From Syntrophorhabdales bacterium (lineage in GTDB: Bacteria; Desulfobacterota; Syntrophorhabdia; Syntrophorhabdales; WCHB1-27), in the NCBI GenBank assembly GCA_035541455.1, contig DATKNH010000129.1, forward strand, positions 1-45,160: DNA of 45,160 nucleotides. The letters are read 5' to 3'. Shown here piece after piece: positions 6,418 to 15,251 of this stretch; the stretch's first letter is position 1; every line of letters starts with the position of its first letter. The position numbers and the translations under genes are program-made. The notes below the pieces were generated by a model. The model saw only the letters and a program-made list of their open reading frames with translations. It did no database searches and had not been told where the DNA came from.

Positions 6418-7791
6418 ATGCGTCGTTATCTTATTTTTTTCACCGCAGGCTTCAGCTTGTTCATGTACGCGATCGACGGCACGGTAGTAGCAGTCGCGTT
6501 TCCTGATTTCACGAGGGATCTGCATACCAATGTCCTTTGGTCGGCGTGGACGCTCTCAATCTTTTTCATTGCGGTTACGATAACCATGCCGTTGGCGGGA
6601 AACCTGGTTGACAGTTTCGGCCGTAAAAAGGTCTTCCTCATCTCGCTGGCTCTTTTCACCGGCAGTTCCTTTGCCTGCGGTCTTGCACCCAGTATCCACG
6701 CGTTGATCGCGTTCAGATTCGTGCAGGGCGTCGGGGGCGCCTGCTTTCTTCCTACCGCTTCAGGGATTGTCAGCGACAACTTCCCCGAGAATCGTGAGGC
6801 TGCAATCGGGCTTTTTTCCAGTATCTTCAGCATCGGAGCTGTTATAGGGCCGAACCTGGGGGGTTGGATCGTGAGCCGATACTCCTGGCGTTACATCTTT
6901 TATATCAACGTGCCGATTGGAATGGCCCTGATGGGCGCCTGCATGCTGCTGCTCAAGGAGTCGAGGGTTCTTGTCCGCTCTCGTGTCGATCTTATCGGTG
7001 CCGCCCTTATGAGCGGTTCGCTGCTCTTTCTTATGTTCGGGCTGAATCTCCTCGCTGAAAACTTCTCCATGCTGACGTTACTACTTTCCGTATTCCTGAT
7101 CCTCATCGGCATTTTTTTGTCGATTCATTTCATCCGCCAGGAGAGGAAGGCTTCGGCGCCCATCCTTGACATTGCTTTGCTCCAGTCGACGCCCTTTGTG
7201 GCGGCCAACGTTTCAAATCTGATTATAGGCATCAGCACCATTGGTGCTTTTTCATTCGTACCGCTTTACGCGGTTTCGGTTCATAAGCTTTCTACTCTCA
7301 TGAGCGGTATGATCCTGACCCCTCGCTCTTTTGCCATGGCCGTGGCAGCGGCTGTCACGAGCTTTCTTTTGAAGAAGTGGGGCTACCGGTGGCCAATGGT
7401 ACTTGGCTTTGGTCTGATGTCCCTGACGACGATTCTTCTCGCGCCCGGGCTATTCCTGAGGGAGGCGCCATTTTTCGGATTGGGAACCATAGAGACGCTC
7501 GCGTTCCTGTTGTTGCTGAACGGGATGGGCGCAGGAGTTGTATTTCCTGCTGCCAACAATGCCTGTATAGAATTGATGCCCGAGAAGGTGGCGACGATCG
7601 TTGCGCTGAGAAATATGTTCAGGAATGTCGGTGCCGCGGTCGGTGTTTCTCTGCTTACGATTATACTTCACGTGAGTTCTGATAACGTCCGCGGCTTCAC
7701 CGTCATCTTTGTTGCTGTCGGCTTGCTGTTCCTGACTTCGATTCCCCTTCTTTTCCTCATGCCTGCAGGAAGGAAATCCTGGGAAGGCTGA
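6418..7791 (+). CDS. MFS transporter, drug:proton antiporter-like (DHA2 / EmrB-QacA type)
   Basis: The 457-residue protein is a major facilitator with many membrane segments. Motif A is seen as NLVDSFGRKKVF near residues 61-72 and the antiporter motif C as IGAVIGPNLGG near residues 140-150. The start MYAIDGTVVAVAFPDF resembles DHA2 exporters (MxxLDxTIVNVALP). It probably exports toxic organic compounds with proton antiport. The ATG at 6418 has no ribosome site but lies eight bases after a -10 box, so it is probably a leaderless message. It is divergent from the tct-grd operon and converges on the ferredoxin gene, separated by 33 bp. Its substrate cannot be deduced. Confidence 0.88.
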   Translation: MRRYLIFFTAGFSLFMYAIDGTVVAVAFPDFTRDLHTNVLWSAWTLSIFFIAVTITMPLAGNLVDSFGRKKVFLISLALFTGSSFACGLAPSIHALIAFRFVQGVGGACFLPTASGIVSDNFPENREAAIGLFSSIFSIGAVIGPNLGGWIVSRYSWRYIFYINVPIGMALMGACMLLLKESRVLVRSRVDLIGAALMSGSLLFLMFGLNLLAENFSMLTLLLSVFLILIGIFLSIHFIRQERKASAPILDIALLQSTPFVAANVSNLIIGISTIGAFSFVPLYAVSVHKLSTLMSGMILTPRSFAMAVAAAVTSFLLKKWGYRWPMVLGFGLMSLTTILLAPGLFLREAPFFGLGTIETLAFLLLLNGMGAGVVFPAANNACIELMPEKVATIVALRNMFRNVGAAVGVSLLTIILHVSSDNVRGFTVIFVAVGLLFLTSIPLLFLMPAGRKSWEG

Positions 7792-7824
7792 GAATAATAC
7801 CAAGGTAAGCTTTGCGTTCCCTAC

Positions 7825-8049
7825 TCACTCCGCCTGCTTGTAGAGAAGCATCATAGGTAATGGAATCCTGAGACGTATGGTGCCTTCTACAGGACATTCT
7901 TCCACGCACCCGTTACAATAGGCACATTCCTGCGGGTAAGTCACCTGTGGGACATGCTTCTTTTTCGATCCGAAGTAAACGTCCTCGGGGCATGTGTCGA
8001 CGCACTTTCCACAACGGATACACTTTTTCTCATCTATGACGGGCGGCAT
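7825..8049 (-). CDS. Ferredoxin-type protein with two [4Fe-4S] motifs, partner of the upstream flavoprotein
   Basis: The 74-residue protein has two cluster motifs, CIRCGKCVDTCP (about residues 10-21) and CAYCNGCVEECP (about residues 43-54), like the small AprB or dicluster ferredoxins. It should pass electrons to or from the flavoprotein encoded 14 bp upstream. The ATG at 8047-8049 was preferred over an upstream start because an AGGAGG site lies just before it. The C-terminal tail RLRIPLPMMLLYKQAE is short, unlike the long tail of true AprB. Confidence 0.88.
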   Translation of the reverse strand: MPPVIDEKKCIRCGKCVDTCPEDVYFGSKKKHVPQVTYPQECAYCNGCVEECPVEGTIRLRIPLPMMLLYKQAE

Positions 8050-8063
8050 ACTTGCTTGACCTC

Positions 8064-9713
8064 CTATCTGGCTTCGGCTCTCCATTCGGTGACCGGTTTT
8101 CCATCTATTCTTTTCTGGATCTGGACCTGCTTGTTCATCCTGGGGTTTGTCAGCGGGTAGTCGAGACGCACGTGGTTCCCTCTCGTCTCACGCCTTTCCA
8201 GGGCGCCTGTGAACACCAGTTCACCCAGTTCGATGAGATTCAAGACTTCGAGGCATCGCATGACTTCGTGCTGGTTGCCGGCACGTATGATCTGATACGT
8301 CTTCTTCTTCAAGCGAGCCAGATGTGCAGAGCCGGCTTCGAGTAAAGCTTCAGATCGGAGCCAGCCGGCGTAATCCTGCATGATCTGCTGAAGGGCGATA
8401 TTCACTTCTCTCCAGTCCGCACCATCCTTTCTTGCCAGTATACTTCCTACGAGAGCCGCTTTCTGTTGAGCCTGCTCTCTCATGCCGCTCACATCCGGCC
8501 GATGGCCGCTCTTTATATAGTTCACTGCGTTTTCCCCGCAGATCCATCCAAACACGGATGCGTTGGACACTCCCGGCGCCAGTTCCTCACCTATGGCATA
8601 AAGGCCTTTCAGTGACGTCTCTCCGTTTTCGTTGGTAACGATCCGTCCCTGACAGCCATGGTCGTACGTCATGAATTCGACCGGATGTTTTCTCTGATCT
8701 ATTCCCTCTTCTTTCATGTGCTCAGAGACGGGCGTGAGGCCCTCGTGAGCGAACCAGTGCACCATGTCCCGGTAATCGTCGTCTGAAATGCCTCTGCCGT
8801 CCATGTAGACGGGGCCGCGCCCTGATGTCCAGTAATCATGAAAGAGCGCCTTGTTTACCTCAGGGGTGATATCGCCGTAGAGGCCCTCGGGCCGCGTTAC
8901 GAAAGGCCCGATCGGTTTCCCGTGCGGGTCTCTGAAAACTCCCACCCACGTTGCCTGGCCGAACCGCGCAAAATATTTAGGGCCCACGTGAAGCATTCTC
9001 ATTTCTACGTCCTGCAGTTCCGCTCCTGCCCGATAGGCCATGAGGCGGCCGTCTCCGGTGAGACTCGGTCTTGTCGCGTTATTATTGAGCCATGCAGGCG
9101 TAATCGCGGGAAAGAGCCTAGCGACGGCTCCTGTGCCGATGATAACGGCACCTGTTTCGAACGTGAAGATTTTGCCTGTTCGCGCATCGATGCCGACCGC
9201 ACCCCCCACGCCACCCTTTCCCAGCAAATCAAAAACCATGACCCGGTTGACGATCTGAACCTTCCGTTTTTTGGCCTGCTCGGTTAATACTGGCTTTTGC
9301 CTCCGTCCTTCATACTTCAGGAGACAGCGCAGCCCACCAGGAAACGCATGGCCCGCAAAATGGTACTTCCCATCTTGTTTGGTCGGGATACCCCAGCTGT
9401 CCCACAGTTTGACTATATCGAAGGTTCTTGCAATGTGAGCTCGAATCCTTTTCATCCCGAGGGTCTGGAAGTTGTGCAGTTGCTGGGTCTGCAGCATTTC
9501 CTCGATGTAGGTGTCGATGGAGGAGCCGTGCACTTCCGGTATGTAGCAGAGGTAGTGATCGCAGCCACCACCCCCCTTGCCGCTGTGCAGCACGTTGCCT
9601 TTCTCGGCAACAATCACTTTTGCTCCAAGTTCGCTGGCCCGGATGGCTGCCATCAACCCGCCGATGCCGCCTCCTACGCACAGGACATCACATTTTAAGT
9701 GTTCTGTTTCCAC
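8064..9713 (-). CDS. FAD-dependent oxidoreductase, fumarate reductase / AprA-like flavoprotein
   Basis: The 549-residue protein has the N-terminal FAD-binding fold (CVGGGIGGLMAAIRA, residues 12-26), an SGKGGGGCDHY segment near residues 44-54 and a C-terminal helical domain, as in the succinate dehydrogenase / fumarate reductase / adenylylsulfate reductase flavoprotein superfamily. With the ferredoxin just downstream it resembles an AprBA pair, but it is about 100 residues shorter than typical AprA and no aprM, qmo or sat genes are near, so sulfate reduction is not supported. The start is a GTG at 9711-9713 placed 5 bp after GGAGG; a TTG further upstream lies inside that ribosome site. The substrate is unknown; a membrane-free reductase of an unsaturated acid or a thiol/disulfide system are both possible. 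Confidence 0.8.
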   Translation of the reverse strand: METEHLKCDVLCVGGGIGGLMAAIRASELGAKVIVAEKGNVLHSGKGGGGCDHYLCYIPEVHGSSIDTYIEEMLQTQQLHNFQTLGMKRIRAHIARTFDIVKLWDSWGIPTKQDGKYHFAGHAFPGGLRCLLKYEGRRQKPVLTEQAKKRKVQIVNRVMVFDLLGKGGVGGAVGIDARTGKIFTFETGAVIIGTGAVARLFPAITPAWLNNNATRPSLTGDGRLMAYRAGAELQDVEMRMLHVGPKYFARFGQATWVGVFRDPHGKPIGPFVTRPEGLYGDITPEVNKALFHDYWTSGRGPVYMDGRGISDDDYRDMVHWFAHEGLTPVSEHMKEEGIDQRKHPVEFMTYDHGCQGRIVTNENGETSLKGLYAIGEELAPGVSNASVFGWICGENAVNYIKSGHRPDVSGMREQAQQKAALVGSILARKDGADWREVNIALQQIMQDYAGWLRSEALLEAGSAHLARLKKKTYQIIRAGNQHEVMRCLEVLNLIELGELVFTGALERRETRGNHVRLDYPLTNPRMNKQVQIQKRIDGKPVTEWRAEAR

Positions 9714-9817
9714 GATGACCTCCAAACACTTCCAGGGTGAGCTGTCTTAAGCTTTCCTTCAGTATTCGATACGATGCGATGATTTGCAAACGAGTTTAGT
9801 GAAACGACTGGTAGTTG

Positions 9818-10645
9818 TCAAGGATATGAACTGTTCTCACTCTGCTCACCTACGTTCTCCCGCAATCCTTTGAAGAAGCGAACAATCTCTTCATAATCCT
9901 GCCCTTTTATAATATGTTTCAGAAATTCGAGGCGGGACGTTATCCGGTCAAGTTGGGAAAGGCAATGGGGATTGAAGAGTATCTCCGACAGCAGTTGATC
10001 GTCCTCCGATAGAAGATTGCGGGCGATACTCAGGTGACGTTTAAAGGTCGTTCCCGGAACTGTTGCAGTGTTGACGCAGGCGGCGAAGATCATTGAGGCG
10101 GCAAATGGCATGGCAAGCGAATAAGCCATCATCCTGTCGTGCTCCTTAAAGGAGTACTCAAAGATATGCACCTTGAGATGCCGGAAGAAGTTCTGAAAGA
10201 AATCCCGCCCCTCACTGCACGAATCGGTGATGATGATGCCATTCTCTTCGCTGAGGGTTTTCATGTCTGTAAACGTGGGGCCGAACATCGGATGGATTGA
10301 AGCGAATCTGAAGGGGATTCTCTCGTAATACTCCGCGATCTCTCCTTTGACAGAGGCGACGTCACAGAGAATACAATCTCTCTTGAGATAGGGCACAGTC
10401 TTCTCAAATGCGGATAGCGTCTGTCGAAGGCTCACGGCATTAATAAGAATTTCAGGCCGAAACCCTTTGATGGTTCCGGGGTGACTCAAGTGCACCACAC
10501 TTTTCAGGCCGGTTTGTTTTCCCTCGTCGCTGTCGTAAACCGCAACCTCGTTGTTGCGGGAGAGTTCCCGTGCAAGCCACGAACCCATGCGGCCTGCACC
10601 CAGAATAACAATTCTTTTTGGACGCGAACTGGTCTTGCTGCGCAC
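9818..10645 (-). CDS. tyrA: Prephenate dehydrogenase
   Basis: The 275-residue protein begins with a NAD(P)-binding Rossmann motif (ILGAGRMGSWLARELS, about residues 14-29) and has the signature HPMFGPTF near residues 118-125 of prephenate/arogenate dehydrogenases. It oxidatively decarboxylates prephenate to 4-hydroxyphenylpyruvate on the route to tyrosine. It has no chorismate mutase or ACT domain of its own; the mutase is in PheA upstream. It starts with GTG at 10643-10645 with an AAGGAG site in the end of pheA, 3 bp downstream of that stop. It is the last gene of the aromatic amino acid operon. No obvious terminator follows. Confidence 0.88.
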   Translation of the reverse strand: MRSKTSSRPKRIVILGAGRMGSWLARELSRNNEVAVYDSDEGKQTGLKSVVHLSHPGTIKGFRPEILINAVSLRQTLSAFEKTVPYLKRDCILCDVASVKGEIAEYYERIPFRFASIHPMFGPTFTDMKTLSEENGIIITDSCSEGRDFFQNFFRHLKVHIFEYSFKEHDRMMAYSLAMPFAASMIFAACVNTATVPGTTFKRHLSIARNLLSEDDQLLSEILFNPHCLSQLDRITSRLEFLKHIIKGQDYEEIVRFFKGLRENVGEQSENSSYP

Positions 10646-10648
10646 TGC

Positions 10649-11710
10649 TCACTCCTTACGGCTTCGCGGGTAACAGCCGAGCAGTTTGAACGTTTTGGAC
10701 CGGTTCCTGATTTCATCAAGAGTTTCCACGACCCTGGGGTCTCTGTCTGAACCTTCGAAGTCAAGAAAAAAGGCGTAACCGCCCGGATCATCACGAAGAG
10801 GTCTGGACTCTATCCGTGTCATGTTGATCCCTCTGTCGGAGAGCGTCTTGAGAACGGCGAAAAGTTCACCCGGCCGGTGCATTACTGAAAAGAGAACAGA
10901 GCACTTGTTTCCTTCTTCGGGAAGAGTTTCCCGCGCGAGCACTATAAACCTCGTCCTGTTCGAAGTGTGATCCTCAACGTTTTCCTTCAAAATCTCCAGG
11001 TTGTAGAGCTCAGCGCAAAGTCCGCTCGCGATTACCCCGGTTGCGGCGGGTTTCTGCTCTCGCAGCATGGCGGCAGCACCTGCTGTGTCGTAAAACGGGC
11101 GTGCCTCCAGTTTGTGTCTCGAAATAAAAGCCCGACACTGTCCCAGGGCCTGGGGATGCGAATAGACAGCCCTGATTTCGCGGTAATCCTGCTCGGGCAA
11201 CGCGAGGAGACAATGGTGCACCGGTATGGTGGCCTCCCCGACTATTTTAAGATCGGAATCGATCAGCAGGTCGTTTACCTCGGTAATGGCCCCTTCGAGA
11301 GAATTCTCCACCGGCACTATGCCGAAATCAAGCTGCCCGGTTTCCACGAACCTGAATACATCATGGAATGAACCACATGGTATCGACGCGAGGGCTGGAG
11401 CATAGGCGTGGGCCGCGACCTCGCTATAGGCTCCGTGTTCCCCCTGAAACCCGATGATGGATAGTTCCTTTTCCTGGATGCGCCTGCTCTCTGCAATGAT
11501 GGTCGTGTAGAGCCTCTCTGTAAATTCAGGATCGGTGACATTGTGAGAGTATCTCCGGACATGTTCGATTACCTCCCGTTCGCGGTCAGAATCGACCACG
11601 CCTTTCTTGAGCCTTCTCAATCTCAACGCATACTCCATTCTGCGGTTGAGGAGTTTTACGATTTCATAGTCCGTGGCATCTATAGCTTTCCGTATCTCGC
11701 TGAGATCCAT
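10649..11710 (-). CDS. pheA: Bifunctional chorismate mutase / prephenate dehydratase
   Basis: The 353-residue protein has an N-terminal AroQ-type chorismate mutase helix bundle (residues 1-85, LSEIRKAIDATDYEIVKLLNRR), then a prephenate dehydratase domain starting IIGFQGEHGAYSE near residue 84 with NSLEGAITEVNDLL, and a C-terminal ACT domain with the ESRPL motif near residue 313. It converts chorismate to prephenate and then phenylpyruvate, and the ACT domain is the usual site of phenylalanine feedback. The ATG lies 4 bp after the aroC stop with a GGAGG site across the junction. It sits between aroC and tyrA, so its mutase activity also supplies TyrA. Confidence 0.95.
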   Translation of the reverse strand: MDLSEIRKAIDATDYEIVKLLNRRMEYALRLRRLKKGVVDSDREREVIEHVRRYSHNVTDPEFTERLYTTIIAESRRIQEKELSIIGFQGEHGAYSEVAAHAYAPALASIPCGSFHDVFRFVETGQLDFGIVPVENSLEGAITEVNDLLIDSDLKIVGEATIPVHHCLLALPEQDYREIRAVYSHPQALGQCRAFISRHKLEARPFYDTAGAAAMLREQKPAATGVIASGLCAELYNLEILKENVEDHTSNRTRFIVLARETLPEEGNKCSVLFSVMHRPGELFAVLKTLSDRGINMTRIESRPLRDDPGGYAFFLDFEGSDRDPRVVETLDEIRNRSKTFKLLGCYPRSRKE

Positions 11711-11714
11711 GAGA

Positions 11715-12710
11715 TTACCTCCGCAGTACTCGTGGTATTTTTTGTTCGATCATCATCAAGTCGGCAATGACGATGGCACAGGCTGCTTCCACGATAACGG
11801 GCACCCTGAGTGCGATGCAGGCATCGTGGCGCCCGCTGATGGTCAATTCCTGCTGTAACCCTGTCTCCACGTCTATCGTCTGCTGAGCCTTGGAAATGCT
11901 GGACGTGGGTTTGACAGCAACGCGGAGCAGAATTTCGTTTCCGTTACTGATCCCTCCGCTGACACCTCCCGCGTTGTTTGTTCTCGTTTTGCCGGCTGCG
12001 GTAAGTATCGCATCGTTGTAATGACTTCCCGTCATGGTGCTGCACGCAAAACCCGTTCCGAACTCTATGCCCTTGATGCCCGGTATCGAAAAGATGAGGT
12101 GGCTGAGAAGAGATTCGACCGAGTCGAAAAAAGGCTCTCCCAGGCCCGCAGGCACGCCTTCGATTTTGCACTGGACGATGCCTCCGATAGAGTCTCCGGC
12201 CCGGATAGCATCTTCGATCGCAGACTCTATCTTTGTCGAGCCTCCTACTTCGACGAGCTGTGCCTGTATGCTGAGTGGACTCAGGAGTTTTTTTGCGACT
12301 ACGCCGGCCGCGACAAGCGCTGCTGTCAGCCTACCCGAGAAAGTTCCTCCACCTCGATAGTCGTTGAACCCGCCGAATTTTTGAAAGGCAACAAGGTCAG
12401 CATGGCCGGGTCTCGGCCTTGTTCTTATCTGCTCGTAAGCATCAGAGTCAACGTCCTTGTTTTCAATGAGGATAAGAAGAGGCGCGCCCGTCGTTTTGCC
12501 ATTGAAGAATCCGGTCATAATCGAGGGGATGTCATCCTCTCGCCGCGCGGTTGTGCCCGGTCTTCCGCTCCTTCTCCGTTCGAGGTCGATCGTGAAGTCT
12601 CCAGCCTCCAGGTCGAGTCCTGCCGAACAGCCGTCAATGAGAACTCCGACGCACTTTCCATGGGATTCGCCCAGGATACTCACGCTGAACAGCCTGCCGA
12701 AGGTATTCAT
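11715..12710 (-). CDS. aroC: Chorismate synthase
   Basis: The 331-residue protein starts FGRLFSVSILGESHG, the chorismate synthase signature, and has RPGHADLVAFQKFGGFNDYRGGGTFS-type residues near 98-123 and the ISNGNEI segment near 250. It eliminates phosphate from EPSP to give chorismate and needs reduced FMN. It is shorter than the common 350-390 residue form, mainly at the C-terminus, but the signatures are complete. The ATG overlaps the aroA stop by 4 bp, showing translational coupling. Confidence 0.95.
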   Translation of the reverse strand: MNTFGRLFSVSILGESHGKCVGVLIDGCSAGLDLEAGDFTIDLERRRSGRPGTTARREDDIPSIMTGFFNGKTTGAPLLILIENKDVDSDAYEQIRTRPRPGHADLVAFQKFGGFNDYRGGGTFSGRLTAALVAAGVVAKKLLSPLSIQAQLVEVGGSTKIESAIEDAIRAGDSIGGIVQCKIEGVPAGLGEPFFDSVESLLSHLIFSIPGIKGIEFGTGFACSTMTGSHYNDAILTAAGKTRTNNAGGVSGGISNGNEILLRVAVKPTSSISKAQQTIDVETGLQQELTISGRHDACIALRVPVIVEAACAIVIADLMMIEQKIPRVLRR

Positions 12711-13960
12711 GGTGCCTCCCTGATGCTCTCCAGGTCAGAGAAGAAATCCGGGTAAGACTTTGCTACGGACTCCTCGCCGTTTACACCCACACGCCCATCT
12801 GCGCGCAGCGCTGCCACTGCGCACGACATGGCAATCCTGTGGTCGTTATGCGCGTCCACCATAGCCTCCCTCACATTTCCTCCCTGCACCTCCAGTGCAT
12901 TGCCCATCATTCTGATAGAGATGCCGAGTTTTTGAAACTCTGATGCCAGCGCTGCTGCTCTGTCACTTTCCTTGTGCTTCAGCCGGTGAAGTCCGTGGAT
13001 AACACTTTTCCCTTCGCATCCGCTTGCAAGCGCAACGAGCGGAGGAAAAAGGTCAGGGCAATCCGTGGCATCACATTCGAAAGCATTGAGGAATCCTTTT
13101 CTGACTGTGATGCGATCCTTTTCCGGTTGCACAGATGCACCCGCTCCTGTCAGGATCTGAAGGATGGCGCGGTCTGCCTGAAAAGACCTGAGATCGAGGC
13201 CTGTCACAGTTACGCTGCCTGTTAGGGCCCCTGCTACCAGGAGAAAAGAGGCACCAGACCAGTCGCCCTCCACAATGTAATCGGATGACAGGAAAACCTG
13301 ATTCCCCTTCACAAAGAATTCCTCGAAGCGTGCATCATGCTCAATGCGTATGCCGAACTTTTCGAGAAGACCTATGGTCATCTGCACATAGGGTGAGCTC
13401 TTCAGATGGGTGACCTTCATGAGAGAATCTTGTTCGCAGAAGGGCAGGGCCATAAGGAGGCCTGTCAAGAGCTGCGAACTTACGGCACCGTTGATGCTGA
13501 CGTGTCCTCCCTTCATCGGCCCTCTGACTTTGATGGGTGCATGACCGTGATCGGTTGTACACGAGGCGCCCAGGGGCAAAAGCTCTTCCACCATGTCCAT
13601 CGGTCTTTTGCCAAGTGATCCTGAAGCCAGGAGCGTAATCTCTTTGTCCTGCAGAGCGGCAATGGGAGTGAACATACGCATACAGAGCCCTGATTCGCCG
13701 CAATCGAGCACAGTCCCTTTCGCGATAAGAGCCTGTTTGCCGGTACCATGGATTGCCAGAACTCCTTCTCTTGCTTCTATTCTGGCGCCGAGAGCTTTAA
13801 TGATACCGAGGGCGGACATCGCGTCGTCGCAGAAGGAGGGGTTGTAGATGCGCGAGGTTCCGTTTGCGAGCAGGGCTGCTGCGAGAGCCCTTCCCATCAT
13901 ACTTTTTGAGGGAGGCGCGGCCACGCGCCCCTTAACTGCTGAGGGTTTTATGAATTTCAC
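12707..13960 (-). CDS. aroA: 3-Phosphoshikimate 1-carboxyvinyltransferase (EPSP synthase)
   Basis: The 417-residue protein has the N-terminal PPSKSMMGRAL motif (about residues 15-25), a DCGESGLCMRMF segment near residue 84 and the C-terminal KESDRAAAL and DHRIAMSCAVAAL motifs. It transfers enolpyruvate from PEP to shikimate 3-phosphate. The GTG at 13958-13960 is chosen because GGGAGG lies 7 bp before it; a further upstream ATG at 13984 includes that site. The gene overlaps the end of the aroE-aroK fusion by 29 bp. GESGLC has Cys where many enzymes have Thr or Ser, a minor deviation. Confidence 0.93.
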   Translation of the reverse strand: MKFIKPSAVKGRVAAPPSKSMMGRALAAALLANGTSRIYNPSFCDDAMSALGIIKALGARIEAREGVLAIHGTGKQALIAKGTVLDCGESGLCMRMFTPIAALQDKEITLLASGSLGKRPMDMVEELLPLGASCTTDHGHAPIKVRGPMKGGHVSINGAVSSQLLTGLLMALPFCEQDSLMKVTHLKSSPYVQMTIGLLEKFGIRIEHDARFEEFFVKGNQVFLSSDYIVEGDWSGASFLLVAGALTGSVTVTGLDLRSFQADRAILQILTGAGASVQPEKDRITVRKGFLNAFECDATDCPDLFPPLVALASGCEGKSVIHGLHRLKHKESDRAAALASEFQKLGISIRMMGNALEVQGGNVREAMVDAHNDHRIAMSCAVAALRADGRVGVNGEESVAKSYPDFFSDLESIREAP

Positions 13961-15239
13961 TCCATATCCTCCCGGCAATCTCATCAGGTCTTTCTCCTTC
14001 TGTACTGATCAGGAGATCGGCCGTAGACGCGTAAAAAAATCGGCGTTCTCCGAGCTGTTTCTCGATGCGAGCCAGCGGGTCCTCACCATGCAGAAGTGGT
14101 CTGCTACCGGTGTCAGCGATTCTGGTCAACAATGTCTTTGGGCTTGCCCACAGCCAGACAGGCACCGAGGTGCTTCTTATCGTTTGTATATTTCGCTTCG
14201 TCAATATTGCGCCTCCTCCGCATGCGACCACCGCGTGTGAAATATTCCAGAGCTTCTGCACCTCGGTGCGCTCCATGTTCCTGAAAGTCTCCTCTCCCTC
14301 CTTCTCGAAAAGCTCCGCGATCGACCGGGCTGCTTTTTCCTCCACCATGCTATCGATATCGATCACGCTCATACCAGTGAGCGCCGCCAACTCTGTCGCA
14401 ACAGTCGATTTTCCTGACCCGCTCAGGCCTATCAGTGCTATATTCCGGTGCACGGGCCATGTCTTTTTCATTAACGCCTTGCGCATCGTTTCAAGAGGGG
14501 CCGTTTCACCCGTGAAATACCCGAACGCGGGGAGAGCCTGATGCAGGAGCCAGAGGCGACCATCAACCACATTACAGCCGGCACGCTGTGCATCCTGGAG
14601 GAGTGCGGTTGGACGGGAGTAGTTGGCATCGAGCACGGTGAGCTCTCTTGAAAGCAGGCCAGGCTCGATGACGCGCTGCTCGGACGAGATAGTCGAGATG
14701 AGCAGGTGGGAACCTTTGAGCGCCTCTTCCGCGCGTTCAAAGGGAAGAACGCTGCATCGCAGGACGCCGGCAGCTTCTTCAGCTTTCTCAAGAGAACGAT
14801 TCACCAGCACAACCTCAGCGCCTGCTGAAAGAAGGGCGAGAGCAGCCGCTCTGCCCGCACCCCCGGCGCCGAGCACGACCGTTTTCTTTCCTGCAGGCTC
14901 AAAGGAGGTTTCCTTGAGCGCCCCCAGGACACCTGCAGGGTCTGTTGTGTACCCGAAAAACTTACCAGCTTGTTGTACTACAGTGTTAACCGAACGTATC
15001 TTTGCCGCAACCTCTTCCACTTCGTCGAGGAAAGGTATGACGTCAGCCTTGAACGGCGAGGTAATGTTGAGACCATCGATGCCTGCCTCGCGGGCGGTCG
15101 TAATCACTTCTTCCGCTGTGGTCACGGCAAGGCGGGTGTACACCGCGTCCAGGGAGAGTTCCCTGAACGCCGCATTGAACATCCGCGGACTTCTGCTGGC
15201 CAATATAGGGTTGCCAGCTACTGCGTAAATGTTACCCAT
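13932..15239 (-). CDS. aroE-aroK: Shikimate dehydrogenase - shikimate kinase fusion
   Basis: The 435-residue protein joins two consecutive enzymes. Residues 1-255 are shikimate dehydrogenase: NITSPFK (58-64, catalytic Lys64), Asp100 in the YTTDPAG segment and the NADP loop GAGGAGR (124-130). Residues about 265-435 are shikimate kinase: Walker A GLSGSGKST (271-279), the DIDSMVE shikimate site near 292 and CGGGAIL near 339. The product reduces 3-dehydroshikimate and then phosphorylates shikimate. The frame is continuous with no stop or shift at the linker. The ATG lies 12 bp after the aroD stop with only a weak ribosome site, so coupling is likely. The fusion order matches the reaction order. 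Confidence 0.94.
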   Translation of the reverse strand: MGNIYAVAGNPILASRSPRMFNAAFRELSLDAVYTRLAVTTAEEVITTAREAGIDGLNITSPFKADVIPFLDEVEEVAAKIRSVNTVVQQAGKFFGYTTDPAGVLGALKETSFEPAGKKTVVLGAGGAGRAAALALLSAGAEVVLVNRSLEKAEEAAGVLRCSVLPFERAEEALKGSHLLISTISSEQRVIEPGLLSRELTVLDANYSRPTALLQDAQRAGCNVVDGRLWLLHQALPAFGYFTGETAPLETMRKALMKKTWPVHRNIALIGLSGSGKSTVATELAALTGMSVIDIDSMVEEKAARSIAELFEKEGEETFRNMERTEVQKLWNISHAVVACGGGAILTKRNIQTIRSTSVPVWLWASPKTLLTRIADTGSRPLLHGEDPLARIEKQLGERRFFYASTADLLISTEGERPDEIAGRIWSEIHKTLSS

Positions 15240-15251
15240 GTTTCTGTCTCG

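Noticed and set aside
8064-9713. Dissimilatory adenylylsulfate reductase AprA
   Set aside because: About 100 residues too short and no sulfate-reduction genes in the window; only superfamily membership can be supported.
12021-12755. 244-codon open frame opposite aroC
   Set aside because: Antisense to chorismate synthase with intact signatures; no ribosome site.
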